Positions 7,458 to 13,346 of a stretch of 14,405 nucleotides of DNA are shown in pieces. Position 1 is the first letter of the stretch. Every line of letters starts with the position of its first letter. This DNA comes from JANLQX01 sp031406385 (GTDB lineage: Bacteria; Actinomycetota; Acidimicrobiia; Acidimicrobiales; JANYDT01), in contig JANOHI010000204.1 of NCBI GenBank assembly GCA_031406385.1, positions 1 through 14,405 on the forward strand, in the 5' to 3' direction. The notes under the pieces were generated by a model that made no database searches, was not told the origin of the DNA, and was given only the letters and a program-made list of their open reading frames with translations. The position numbers were made by a program, and so were the translations under genes.

Positions 7458-7471
7458 ACGGACCGGTCCGT
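7458..7471. promoter_or_regulatory. Perfect 14-base palindrome between methyltransferase and pyrE
   Basis: ACGGACCGGTCCGT is self-complementary over all 14 bases. It begins 9 bases after the methyltransferase stop and ends 37 bases before the candidate pyrE -10 box. It could be a short terminator stem (5-bp stem, CCGG loop, then TTGGCCTTTC) or a dimeric repressor site. Confidence 0.4.
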
Positions 7472-7508
7472 TGGCCTTTCGTGGGGCGTGCATCGAGGTC
7501 ACGAGAAG

Positions 7509-7514
7509 TAGCGT
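7509..7514 (+). promoter_or_regulatory. Candidate -10 box of leaderless pyrE promoter
   Basis: TAGCGT, 7 bases before the pyrE ATG (7522), with no Shine-Dalgarno in between. The same hexamer at the same distance precedes the nitrilase-like gene on the other strand. Confidence 0.55.
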
Positions 7515-7521
7515 TCGAGCC

Positions 7522-8112
7522 ATGTCGCTGACCGATGACGATGTGCTGGCGCTTTTCGCTGAATCGGGAGCGCTGCTGCATGGCCACTTCGTGCTCACCA
7601 GTGGTCGCCATGCCGATACCTACTTCGAGAAGTTCGATGTGCTCCGGTTTCCGCAACATGTCGAGGCGCTCTGTTCGCTCATCGCGCAGAAGGTCCGCGA
7701 CGCAGGCATACAGGTCGACGTTGTTCTCGGGCCGACGACACTCGGGATCGTGATGGCCTACGAGGTCGCGAAGCAGCTCGGAGCAACAGCCGCCTACGGA
7801 GAGAAAGGGCCGAACGGTGATCGGTTCCTTCGACGTCCCCATCACCTCCGGGCGGGCGATCGGGTTCTCGTGGTTGACGATGTGCTCACGACCGGTGGAT
7901 CCATCCGCGAGTGCACGCAACTCGTTGACTCCATGAAGGCAACGCTCGTGGGCGTCGGGGTCCTCGTGGACCGAACGGGACGCACCGCAGACTTCGGCGT
8001 CCCGCTGCTCAGTTCGCTGTCTCTCGACGTACGGAGCTGGGAACCCGACGACGTTCCAGGCTGGCTTTCGTCGATTGCGATCAGTCGACCGGGGTCGACA
8101 GGCAAGAAGTAG
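7522..8112 (+). CDS. pyrE: Orotate phosphoribosyltransferase
   Basis: Transfers the phosphoribosyl group of PRPP to orotate, giving orotidine 5'-monophosphate in de novo pyrimidine synthesis. The 196-residue protein has the PRPP-binding motif VLVVDDVLTTGGS (115-127), the N-terminal substrate segment LTSGRHADTYF (25-35) and VVLGPTTLGIVMAYEVA (67-83), which together identify OPRT rather than another phosphoribosyltransferase. The ATG at 7522 is chosen because MSLTDDDVLALFAESGALL is a normal OPRT N-terminus and a TAnnnT box lies 7 bases upstream; the frame extends 17 codons further back without similarity. No other pyr gene is adjacent. It ends tail to tail with the DUF3598-like gene, 19 bases apart. 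Confidence 0.94.
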   Translation: MSLTDDDVLALFAESGALLHGHFVLTSGRHADTYFEKFDVLRFPQHVEALCSLIAQKVRDAGIQVDVVLGPTTLGIVMAYEVAKQLGATAAYGEKGPNGDRFLRRPHHLRAGDRVLVVDDVLTTGGSIRECTQLVDSMKATLVGVGVLVDRTGRTADFGVPLLSSLSLDVRSWEPDDVPGWLSSIAISRPGSTGKK

Positions 8113-8131
8113 CCCTGCGGCGCGGCGGGCG

Positions 8132-8575
8132 CTAGTTGACGCGACGTTCCTTGATCAAGGTCCGGCGGACCAGCTCGCCGCCTTCGAACCAGTGCCAAGT
8201 GCGCGCGCGGTTCTGCTTGGTGGCGTCGATCTGGATCATCTCGTAGAGGTAGTTGCCGGGATCGTTCTTGTAGACCCACGTGAGGATCACCGTCTTGTCG
8301 TCAATTTCCCACGCCCGCCCGTCGATCCGATCGGTGTCGAACCAGATCGTCTTGTCGTGGAAGGAAGCGGGGAACTTGATGATCTCCTGGCGGCCGTCGT
8401 CCCATGTGTAGGTGTTGGTCTGGAAGTACGGCCACTCGCCTTCGGTGGGGAAGGTGCAGCGGAGATCGGCACGATGGCGATCGACGACGGTTCCCGCCGG
8501 ATCCACGTGCACGTATTCACCCGTCCAGTTCCCCTCGTGACTGGCGAGCACCGGCATGTCTTCACGGATTCCCAT
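8132..8575 (-). CDS. Small lipocalin-like protein, possibly DUF3598
   Basis: Protein of 147 residues that looks like one calycin/lipocalin-type beta-barrel. It has the opening LASHEGNWTGEYVHVDPAG, then alternating strands (RADLRCTFP, YFQTNTYTWDDGRQEIIKFPA, KTIWFDTDRIDGRAWEIDD, TVILTWVYKN, YLYEMIQID, RARTWHWFEGGELVRRTLIKERRV). The HEGxWxGxY start and the YxQTNxYxWxDGR pattern resemble DUF3598-type proteins, whose function is not established. No signal peptide is visible. An ATG at 8584 would add three residues; 8575 has a weak -10-like CACAAT 7 bases upstream. The longer upstream frame overlaps the aldehyde dehydrogenase and is rejected. The gene lies 46 bases after the aldehyde dehydrogenase on the same strand and is probably the last gene of that operon. 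Confidence 0.65.
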   Translation of the reverse strand: MGIREDMPVLASHEGNWTGEYVHVDPAGTVVDRHRADLRCTFPTEGEWPYFQTNTYTWDDGRQEIIKFPASFHDKTIWFDTDRIDGRAWEIDDKTVILTWVYKNDPGNYLYEMIQIDATKQNRARTWHWFEGGELVRRTLIKERRVN

Positions 8576-8621
8576 GGCTGACATTGTGCCTCGCGGGTGT
8601 TTGTCGCGTCGAGCGTCTCGG

Positions 8622-10064
8622 CTACAGGTCTTCGAACAACTCAGCCGGGTACCACCACGGGTCGCGCATCGCAGGTTTCGTCTTGACGAGGATTGCCTGA
8701 CTGCGCAGAAAGCGGAACAGCGAGGCCGGGCCCATGCGAGAACCACCGAGCCCGCTGGATTTGAACGAGTGCTTCTCGCCCTCCCACACCAGCGCCGTGA
8801 GGGTCGAGTCATTGACGCTCACCGCCCCGGCGTCGAGTCGCCGGGCAATTGCCTCAGCCTGTTCCGTCGTTGCGGCGAACACCGCCGCCGAGAGTCCGAA
8901 CGGCGAGTCATTGGCGAGCCTTGTGGCTTCGTCGGCGTCGGCGACCGCCATCACCGGAAGGAAGGGTCCGAAGGTCTCCTCGCGCATGATGGCCATGGTG
9001 TGATCCACGTTGCTGAGCACGGTGACGCGAACCCATGATCCGCCACCGTGGTTCTCCACGGCCGATGATCCGGCGCGGATCACGGCACCCTTGGCGAGGG
9101 CGTCGGCGAGATGGGCTTCGATGATCGGTACTTGGCGCGCGGCGATGATCGGTCCCAGGCCCGGTGTGTCGAAGGTCGGGAAGCAGAGGCCGATGCGTGA
9201 CGCCTTCTTGGCGAGGATGTCCACGAACTCGTCGTGGACCGAAGCCTCCACGTAGATCCGTTCGATCGACTGACACGCCTGGCCCGCATTCGACGTCGCT
9301 CCCCACAGCAGGGCAGTGCTCGCCTGGTCAAGTTCCGCTCCCGCCAGCACGATCGCCGGGTCCTTGCCGCCGAGCTCGAGGAAGGCTGGGATGAACTGTG
9401 CCGCTGCCATTGCGCCGACCTTGCGGCCCGTCGGGACGCTCCCGGTGAAGCACACGAGGTCAACGAGTTCGATCATCTGTGCGCCGACGGCGCCGTCGCC
9501 GACCACGACCCCGAACACCGACTCGAGTTCCGGCACATCGGCCAGGGAGTGTCGGAGCGCCACGCCGAATCGGGGGGTGACCTCGCTCGGCTTCAGAAGC
9601 ACGGCCGTGCCGGCCATGACCGCCGGCAGCATGTCGATGGTCGAGAGCACGAGCGGAAAGTTCCACGGGCTGATGATCCCGGCAAGTTGATACGGGCGAA
9701 GGTTCCTGTCGATGTCGATGAAGCCCAGGGTGCTCGTGAAGCGACTGGGTTCGTTGAGCAGCTTCGGTGCGAGCGTCGCCCAGCGCTCGATCGTTGCGAG
9801 GAAGGCGTCGAACTCCTGGACGCTTTCGCGCCACCGTCCGGTATCGGCGGCGAGTGCTGCGGTGATCTCGCTGCGCCGCGCCGCGCACGCATCCTTCCAG
9901 CGACGCAGCACCGCCGCTCGCGCATCAACCCCGCTCGCCTCCCACGTGGGTTGGGCGGACCTCAGATGCTTCGCCATCACCCGCAGTTCTTCGGGTGAAG
10001 TGACCGCCATTTCGCCGTCGGACTCTCCGGTACGGGGATCGCGGAGGACGATCACCGTGCTCAC
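8622..10064 (-). CDS. Aldehyde dehydrogenase family protein
   Basis: NAD(P)-dependent oxidation of an aldehyde to a carboxylate. The 480-residue protein carries all ALDH superfamily signatures: PWNFP with N135, K158 in LLKPSE, FTGS (206-209), the general base E230 in LELGGKDPA, the nucleophile C264 in NAGQACQSIERIYV and EETFGP (362-367). It is a complete, probably active enzyme of the general semialdehyde/aldehyde dehydrogenase type; the substrate is not readable from sequence. The GTG start at 10064 overlaps the stop of the upstream nitrilase-like gene in a 4-base GTGA, so the two genes are translationally coupled and probably act on the same pathway. The extra RDPWWYPAELFEDL at the C-terminus is typical of a subset of ALDHs. 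Confidence 0.92.
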   Translation of the reverse strand: MSTVIVLRDPRTGESDGEMAVTSPEELRVMAKHLRSAQPTWEASGVDARAAVLRRWKDACAARRSEITAALAADTGRWRESVQEFDAFLATIERWATLAPKLLNEPSRFTSTLGFIDIDRNLRPYQLAGIISPWNFPLVLSTIDMLPAVMAGTAVLLKPSEVTPRFGVALRHSLADVPELESVFGVVVGDGAVGAQMIELVDLVCFTGSVPTGRKVGAMAAAQFIPAFLELGGKDPAIVLAGAELDQASTALLWGATSNAGQACQSIERIYVEASVHDEFVDILAKKASRIGLCFPTFDTPGLGPIIAARQVPIIEAHLADALAKGAVIRAGSSAVENHGGGSWVRVTVLSNVDHTMAIMREETFGPFLPVMAVADADEATRLANDSPFGLSAAVFAATTEQAEAIARRLDAGAVSVNDSTLTALVWEGEKHSFKSSGLGGSRMGPASLFRFLRSQAILVKTKPAMRDPWWYPAELFEDL

Positions 10065-11107
10065 GCAATGACCCCGGCTTCGGTCAGTTGCTCGATGACG
10101 GAGAGATGCGTCCGCATGAAGTGTGAACGCTCTGGTATCGAAACTGGATCGATGTTGGATGCCGGGTGGCCGAGTTGCTGCGTGACAGCCCGCGCATATT
10201 CACCCGCCCAGAGCTCGAAGCGATTGCGGGCGAGGAGGTTGGGCATGCCGGGCCGTCTCCGAGCCCGCCGCAGCGCCTCGATGTCGATCTCGGCATTGGC
10301 CACCATCGACTCACCGCAACCCGCTTCGACGAGCACCCGGCCGTTGAAGTCGACGATCTGGCTCTTCCCGTCTGTCGATGCCGCAGGAATGTCCGTCCCG
10401 GTGATCGACGCAGAGTTGGCCGACACGACGTACACCACGTTCTCGATCGCTCGGGCGAGCTTGGCGACATCCTTCGGTGTCTGCCGCGGGGATCCGACCT
10501 CTGACGTGGAATGCAGGAGTACCTCGGCACCGCGCATCGTAAGTGCGCGTGCGAGTTCAGGAAAGAGGATTTCCTCACTGGCCACACATGCCAGGCGCCC
10601 GAGGGGCGTGTCGACGACAGGGAAGAGCGCGTCGACGCCGTATGCGGCAACGTAGGCGCCCCAGAGATCGTGGGGGGTCGGAGCGAAGAGCGAGTGAAGC
10701 CGCCGGTAGCGAAGCACGACGTCTCCGTTCGGCGCCCAGATCAACGAGGCCTGCAGGTACAGACCGGGAAAGGCGGCGTCGGTCTCGTACAGATTCCCGG
10801 ACAGGTACACACCGTGGCGTTGCGCGATGGCCCCGAGCCGCTCCTCTTCCGCTCCGTCGGGGTCGCACGCCGCCCGCTGAGTCCAGACGCCGAGCGGTTC
10901 TCCCATCGGGAAACCCGTCAGGAAGTATTCCGGTAGCACGACCAGCTTCACGTCGGAACCGGCGAACCCCTTCGACGCAGCGATCTGGCGGTCGAGTCGA
11001 TCGATGGTTGACCCCATGGTGGACCGCGCTTCGGCGTCAGATGCCGCGGCGTTCACCGCCGGGCAGGCCACTTGCATGCACAGGGCTCGATACGCGTCGA
11101 CGGTCAC
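10061..11107 (-). CDS. Nitrilase/carbon-nitrogen hydrolase superfamily protein with substituted catalytic triad
   Basis: Nitrilase-fold protein of 348 residues, a family that normally hydrolyses nitriles, amides or carbamoyl compounds with a Glu-Lys-Cys triad. Glu is present (E60 in VVLPEYFLTG). The usual YRKxH reads YRRLH, placing R136 at the Lys position. The usual C-x-x-x-x-FPE block reads ASEEILFPE, placing S177 at the Cys position; a cysteine occurs three residues earlier (C174). The spacing (60, 136, 177) fits the family, and fold-typical segments follow (MRGAEVLLHSTSE, RAIENVVYVVSANSA, SQIVDFNGRVLVEAG). The GTG at 11107 is chosen because TAGCGT lies 7 bases upstream; the frame extends to 11368 but would overlap the MaoC gene. 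It is first in an operon with an aldehyde dehydrogenase and divergent from the MaoC/CitE operon. It may be a non-catalytic homologue or use altered chemistry. Confidence 0.85.
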   Translation of the reverse strand: MTVDAYRALCMQVACPAVNAAASDAEARSTMGSTIDRLDRQIAASKGFAGSDVKLVVLPEYFLTGFPMGEPLGVWTQRAACDPDGAEEERLGAIAQRHGVYLSGNLYETDAAFPGLYLQASLIWAPNGDVVLRYRRLHSLFAPTPHDLWGAYVAAYGVDALFPVVDTPLGRLACVASEEILFPELARALTMRGAEVLLHSTSEVGSPRQTPKDVAKLARAIENVVYVVSANSASITGTDIPAASTDGKSQIVDFNGRVLVEAGCGESMVANAEIDIEALRRARRRPGMPNLLARNRFELWAGEYARAVTQQLGHPASNIDPVSIPERSHFMRTHLSVIEQLTEAGVIA

Positions 11108-11114
11108 GGCGTGC

Positions 11115-11120
11115 ACGCTA
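11115..11120 (-). promoter_or_regulatory. Candidate -10 box of leaderless nitrilase-like operon
   Basis: TAGCGT on the minus strand, 7 bases before the GTG at 11107. It decides the start among several in-frame candidates and forms a divergent pair with the MaoC box at 11185. Confidence 0.5.
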
Positions 11121-11165
11121 CGCGCCAACCGCGCCCGTCGAAGCTCGGCCCGGCGCAGGTTCGGA

Positions 11166-11175
11166 CCACAGGTGG
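11166..11175. promoter_or_regulatory. Short inverted repeat in the divergent MaoC/nitrilase promoter region
   Basis: CCAC-AG-GTGG, 10 bases upstream of the MaoC -10 box. A neighbouring near-palindrome (GGTTCGGACC, 11158-11167) overlaps it. A regulator site here is plausible by position only. Confidence 0.2.
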
Positions 11176-11184
11176 CCAGCCCGG

Positions 11185-11190
11185 TAGATT
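11185..11190 (+). promoter_or_regulatory. Candidate -10 box of leaderless MaoC-CitE operon
   Basis: TAGATT, 8 bases before the MaoC ATG (11199), with no ribosome-binding site in between. Confidence 0.5.
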
Positions 11191-11198
11191 CGTCGACG

Positions 11199-11720
11199 AT
11201 GAGCGACACTCCCAAACCACACGTCAAGCCCGGTTGGACCGGGCGTTGCTTCGAAGACTTCGAAGTCGGCGACGTGTACCGCCATGCCCTCGGCCGAACG
11301 GTCTGCGAGGCCGACAACATCTGGTTCACCAACCTCACCCTCAACACCAACCAGCTGCACTTCAACAACCACTATTCGGAGGGCGGCATCTTCGGCAAGC
11401 CCCTCGTCAACTCCGCCTTCACCGTTGCGCTGGTTACCGGTATGAGCGTGAGCGATCTCACCCAGAACGCCCAGGCCAATTTGGCGTGGAACGACATTCG
11501 CCTTCCCAACCCCGTGTTTGTCGGCGACACGCTCTACGCCGAGTCGCTCGTCACCGACAAACGGGAATCGTCGTCGCGGCCGAACGCCGGCATCGTGAGC
11601 GTGAAGACGCGCGGGCTCAATCAGAATGGCATCATCGTGTGTGCGTTCGATCGCACCTTCCTCGTGGCCAAGCGAGGCCACACTCCTGATCGGTTCCCGG
11701 TCACGGATCAACCGTGGTGA
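11199..11720 (+). CDS. MaoC-like (hot-dog fold) acyl-CoA hydratase
   Basis: Single-domain MaoC protein of 173 residues, expected to hydrate or dehydrate an enoyl-CoA. Recognisable segments are FEDFEVGDVYRHALGRTVCEADN, LTLNTNQLHFNNHYSE, FGKPLVNSAFTVALVTGMSVSD and the C-terminal LPNPVFVGDTLYAES. In R-specific hydratases the catalytic motif is DxNPxH; here it reads NTNQLH (49-54), so the histidine (H54) is kept while the Asp position is Asn49. This sequence type occurs beside CitE-like lyases in actinobacteria (Rv2499c/Rv2498c in M. tuberculosis is the named example). The start at 11199 is set by a TAnnnT box 8 bases upstream; the frame extends back to 11004 into the nitrilase gene and is rejected. 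Its TGA overlaps the ATG of the lyase gene, so the pair is coupled. Confidence 0.85.
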   Translation: MSDTPKPHVKPGWTGRCFEDFEVGDVYRHALGRTVCEADNIWFTNLTLNTNQLHFNNHYSEGGIFGKPLVNSAFTVALVTGMSVSDLTQNAQANLAWNDIRLPNPVFVGDTLYAESLVTDKRESSSRPNAGIVSVKTRGLNQNGIIVCAFDRTFLVAKRGHTPDRFPVTDQPW

Positions 11721-12652
11721 TGCGTCCCCAGGTGAGCCGTCCCATCACGCGCTCCACGCTCTACGCTCCGGGGGACCAGCCGGAGAAGCTGGCGAAGGCG
11801 CTCTCCCGAGGAGCCGACGGAATCATCTGCGACCTCGAAGATGCCGTGGCGCCCATGGCCAAGAACGCGGCCCGCTCGATCGTTACCGAGTTCATCAGCG
11901 CCCAGGTGAGTGCCGGTCCAGCGATCCTGGTGCGCATCAACTGGGGTGACCTCGGGATCGAGGATCTTCGCATGCTCATTCCCGGCTGCGGGTCGAACAT
12001 CGCGGCGATCTGCGTGCCGAAGGTGTCGACCGTCGGCGAACTCGTTCGTGTCGACGCCGAACTGCACACTCTGGAGCGAGAGGCCGGCATCGAGCGCGGC
12101 TCGATCCCCGTCATTGCGCTGCTGGAGACCGCACGGGGCATCCTCGATGCCTGTCACATCGCGGAAGCGCCGCGAGTTCGGCGGCTGGCGATCGGCGAGG
12201 CGGATCTCTCCGCCGAGCTCGGCATCGAACTCACCCCCGGAGATGAGCGCGAGATGCTCAGTGTGCGCTCCGCTGTCGTCCTTGCGTCTGCCGCGGCAGG
12301 GATCGAACCTCCGGTCGGACCGGTGTCGACCGACTTTCGCGATCTTGACGCCCTGCGGGTATCGACAGAACGCCTCCGGCGGATGGGCTTTCGCGGCCGG
12401 TCGTGTATCCACCCCGCCCAGATCGACATCGTCAACAACGTCTTCACGCCAACGGCGGAACAGGTCGAGAAGGCTGAACGATTGGTGCTGCTCTACGACG
12501 AGGCCCTGGCGGCAGGCACCGGCGTGATCGCCGACGACGGCGGCAAGATGATCGACGAGGCCGTTGTCCGAACGGCAAGGCGCATCGTCGCCCAGCACCA
12601 GCATCTCTCGGGCCTGTCGGGCTCCGGTCATCACGCAGTGGGAACGCCATGA
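11720..12652 (+). CDS. CitE/HpcH-type CoA-ester lyase
   Basis: Magnesium-dependent lyase of the citrate lyase beta/malyl-CoA lyase family, 310 residues, cleaving a 3-hydroxyacyl-CoA (malyl-, citramalyl- or hydroxymethylglutaryl-CoA type) into acetyl-CoA plus an oxo-acid, or running a related condensation. Motifs are RSTLYAPGDQPEKLAKA (11-27), CDLEDAV with E40 and D41, VRIN with R72, metal ligand E136 in ALLETARG, D162 in IGEADLSAELG and RSCIHPAQ (227-234). The ATG at 11720 overlaps the MaoC stop by one base (TGATG); GTG codons at 11714 and 11717 are alternatives. Beside a MaoC hydratase, the pair could hydrate an unsaturated dicarboxylyl-CoA and then split it, as proposed for leucine or itaconate breakdown in mycobacteria; for this organism that is inference. 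Confidence 0.88.
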   Translation: MRPQVSRPITRSTLYAPGDQPEKLAKALSRGADGIICDLEDAVAPMAKNAARSIVTEFISAQVSAGPAILVRINWGDLGIEDLRMLIPGCGSNIAAICVPKVSTVGELVRVDAELHTLEREAGIERGSIPVIALLETARGILDACHIAEAPRVRRLAIGEADLSAELGIELTPGDEREMLSVRSAVVLASAAAGIEPPVGPVSTDFRDLDALRVSTERLRRMGFRGRSCIHPAQIDIVNNVFTPTAEQVEKAERLVLLYDEALAAGTGVIADDGGKMIDEAVVRTARRIVAQHQHLSGLSGSGHHAVGTP

Positions 12653-12708
12653 GCCGCGCCGGATCCGGAACTGCGTCTTCGTTGAGACAACGCAAAGGAG
12701 TCGAATGA
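12649..12708 (+). CDS. Possible 19-residue linker ORF between CitE-like and cupin genes
   Basis: A 19-codon ORF (MSRAGSGTASSLRQRKGVE) starts in an ATGA overlap with the lyase stop and ends in an ATGA overlap with the cupin start, so it exactly bridges the gap. The ribosome-binding site of the cupin gene lies inside it. It has no recognisable domain. It could be a translational coupling device, a small protein, or chance. Confidence 0.25.
   Translation: MSRAGSGTASSLRQRKGVE
12694..12700 (+). promoter_or_regulatory. Strong Shine-Dalgarno for the cupin-like gene
   Basis: AAAGGAG, 4 bases before the ATG at 12705. It is the only strong ribosome-binding site I see in the window, as expected for an internal operon gene where the operon leaders look leaderless. 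Confidence 0.7.
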
Positions 12709-13319
12709 GTGTTCTCAACCTCGGCTGCGAACATGACTGGCTGACGATCCCCATCCCCCTCGCCGAGCCGGCCGTTGAGATGATCCGCCTGCACGTCGAT
12801 CCGACGGTCAACTCCTCAGCTGCCCTCGTCCGCTTCCCGCCCGGCTGGCATCGGGCCACCCCATGCCGGTACTCCGTCGACGAGGAGGTGCTCATGCTCG
12901 ATGGGGAGCTCCGGATAAGCGGCTGCGTGATCCCGCGCGGCTCCTATGCGTTCATTCCGGCCGGCGTCCTGCGATTCGAGACTCTGACGCCGGTCACGTC
13001 GCTCGCGCTCGCCTGGTTCAGCGGACCGACCGGGGCAACCGACGATGCCGTTGACCTCCCCATCGTCGTCCTCGACCTCGCCTCGGCTGAGCTCCTCGGT
13101 CGGTCTCCCCTGGGAGGTCCGGGACGGTTGCTGCGGACTTCTGCGAACGGCACCTGCTGGTTGGTTCACGGGGTCGAGGCGGCAGTGCGCGCCCCGCGGG
13201 ATGCCGCGGTCGAACTGTGCGAGCTGTCGACGCAGACCTGGTCGCGAGCTGAGCCCGGTGAGGCCGTGACCGCTGCAGCGGGGCGAAGCGTCGTGCGCGT
13301 GTTCCCAACCGCAACGTGA
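12705..13319 (+). CDS. Cupin-like protein
   Basis: Protein of 204 residues with a cupin-type beta-barrel in its first half: VRFPPGWHR (42-50), DEEVLMLDGELRISG (59-73) and PRGSYAFIPAGVLRFET (77-93), which follow the two cupin motifs. The canonical metal ligands are largely missing: only H49 and E60/E61 fit, and the motif 2 histidine position is R90. Metal-dependent catalysis is therefore doubtful and a binding or sensor role is possible. Residues 110-204 (DLPIVVLDLASAELLG onward, with GTCWLVHGVEAAV) may be a second, degenerate barrel. The start is well supported by AAAGGAG. It lies 52 bases after the CitE-like gene and is probably co-transcribed with it; the function is not known to me. Confidence 0.6.
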   Translation: MSVLNLGCEHDWLTIPIPLAEPAVEMIRLHVDPTVNSSAALVRFPPGWHRATPCRYSVDEEVLMLDGELRISGCVIPRGSYAFIPAGVLRFETLTPVTSLALAWFSGPTGATDDAVDLPIVVLDLASAELLGRSPLGGPGRLLRTSANGTCWLVHGVEAAVRAPRDAAVELCELSTQTWSRAEPGEAVTAAAGRSVVRVFPTAT

Positions 13320-13333
13320 CCCCGCGGGCCCGG

Positions 13334-13339
13334 TAGGGT
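13334..13339 (+). promoter_or_regulatory. Candidate -10 box of leaderless zwf promoter
   Basis: TAGGGT, 7 bases before the zwf ATG (13347). A CCCGCGGG palindrome sits 5 bases upstream of it (13321-13328). This suggests zwf is transcribed on its own despite starting 27 bases after the cupin stop. Confidence 0.5.
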
Positions 13340-13346
13340 CAATCCG

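Noticed and set aside
8113..8131. GC-rich pyrE/DUF3598 convergence as an intrinsic terminator
   Set aside because: It is only 19 bases with no convincing stem and no T-tract.
8576..8812. N-terminal extension of the DUF3598-like gene to 8812
   Set aside because: It overlaps the 3' end of the aldehyde dehydrogenase in another frame and shows no lipocalin-like pattern.
11108..11368. N-terminal extension of the nitrilase-like gene to 11368
   Set aside because: It would overlap the start of the MaoC gene by about 170 bases on the opposite strand, has no family similarity, and a TAnnnT box supports the start at 11107.
11708..12895. 395-codon open frame on the minus strand opposite the CitE-like gene
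   Set aside because: It is fully antisense to a gene with clear catalytic motifs and its composition is that of a shadow frame.
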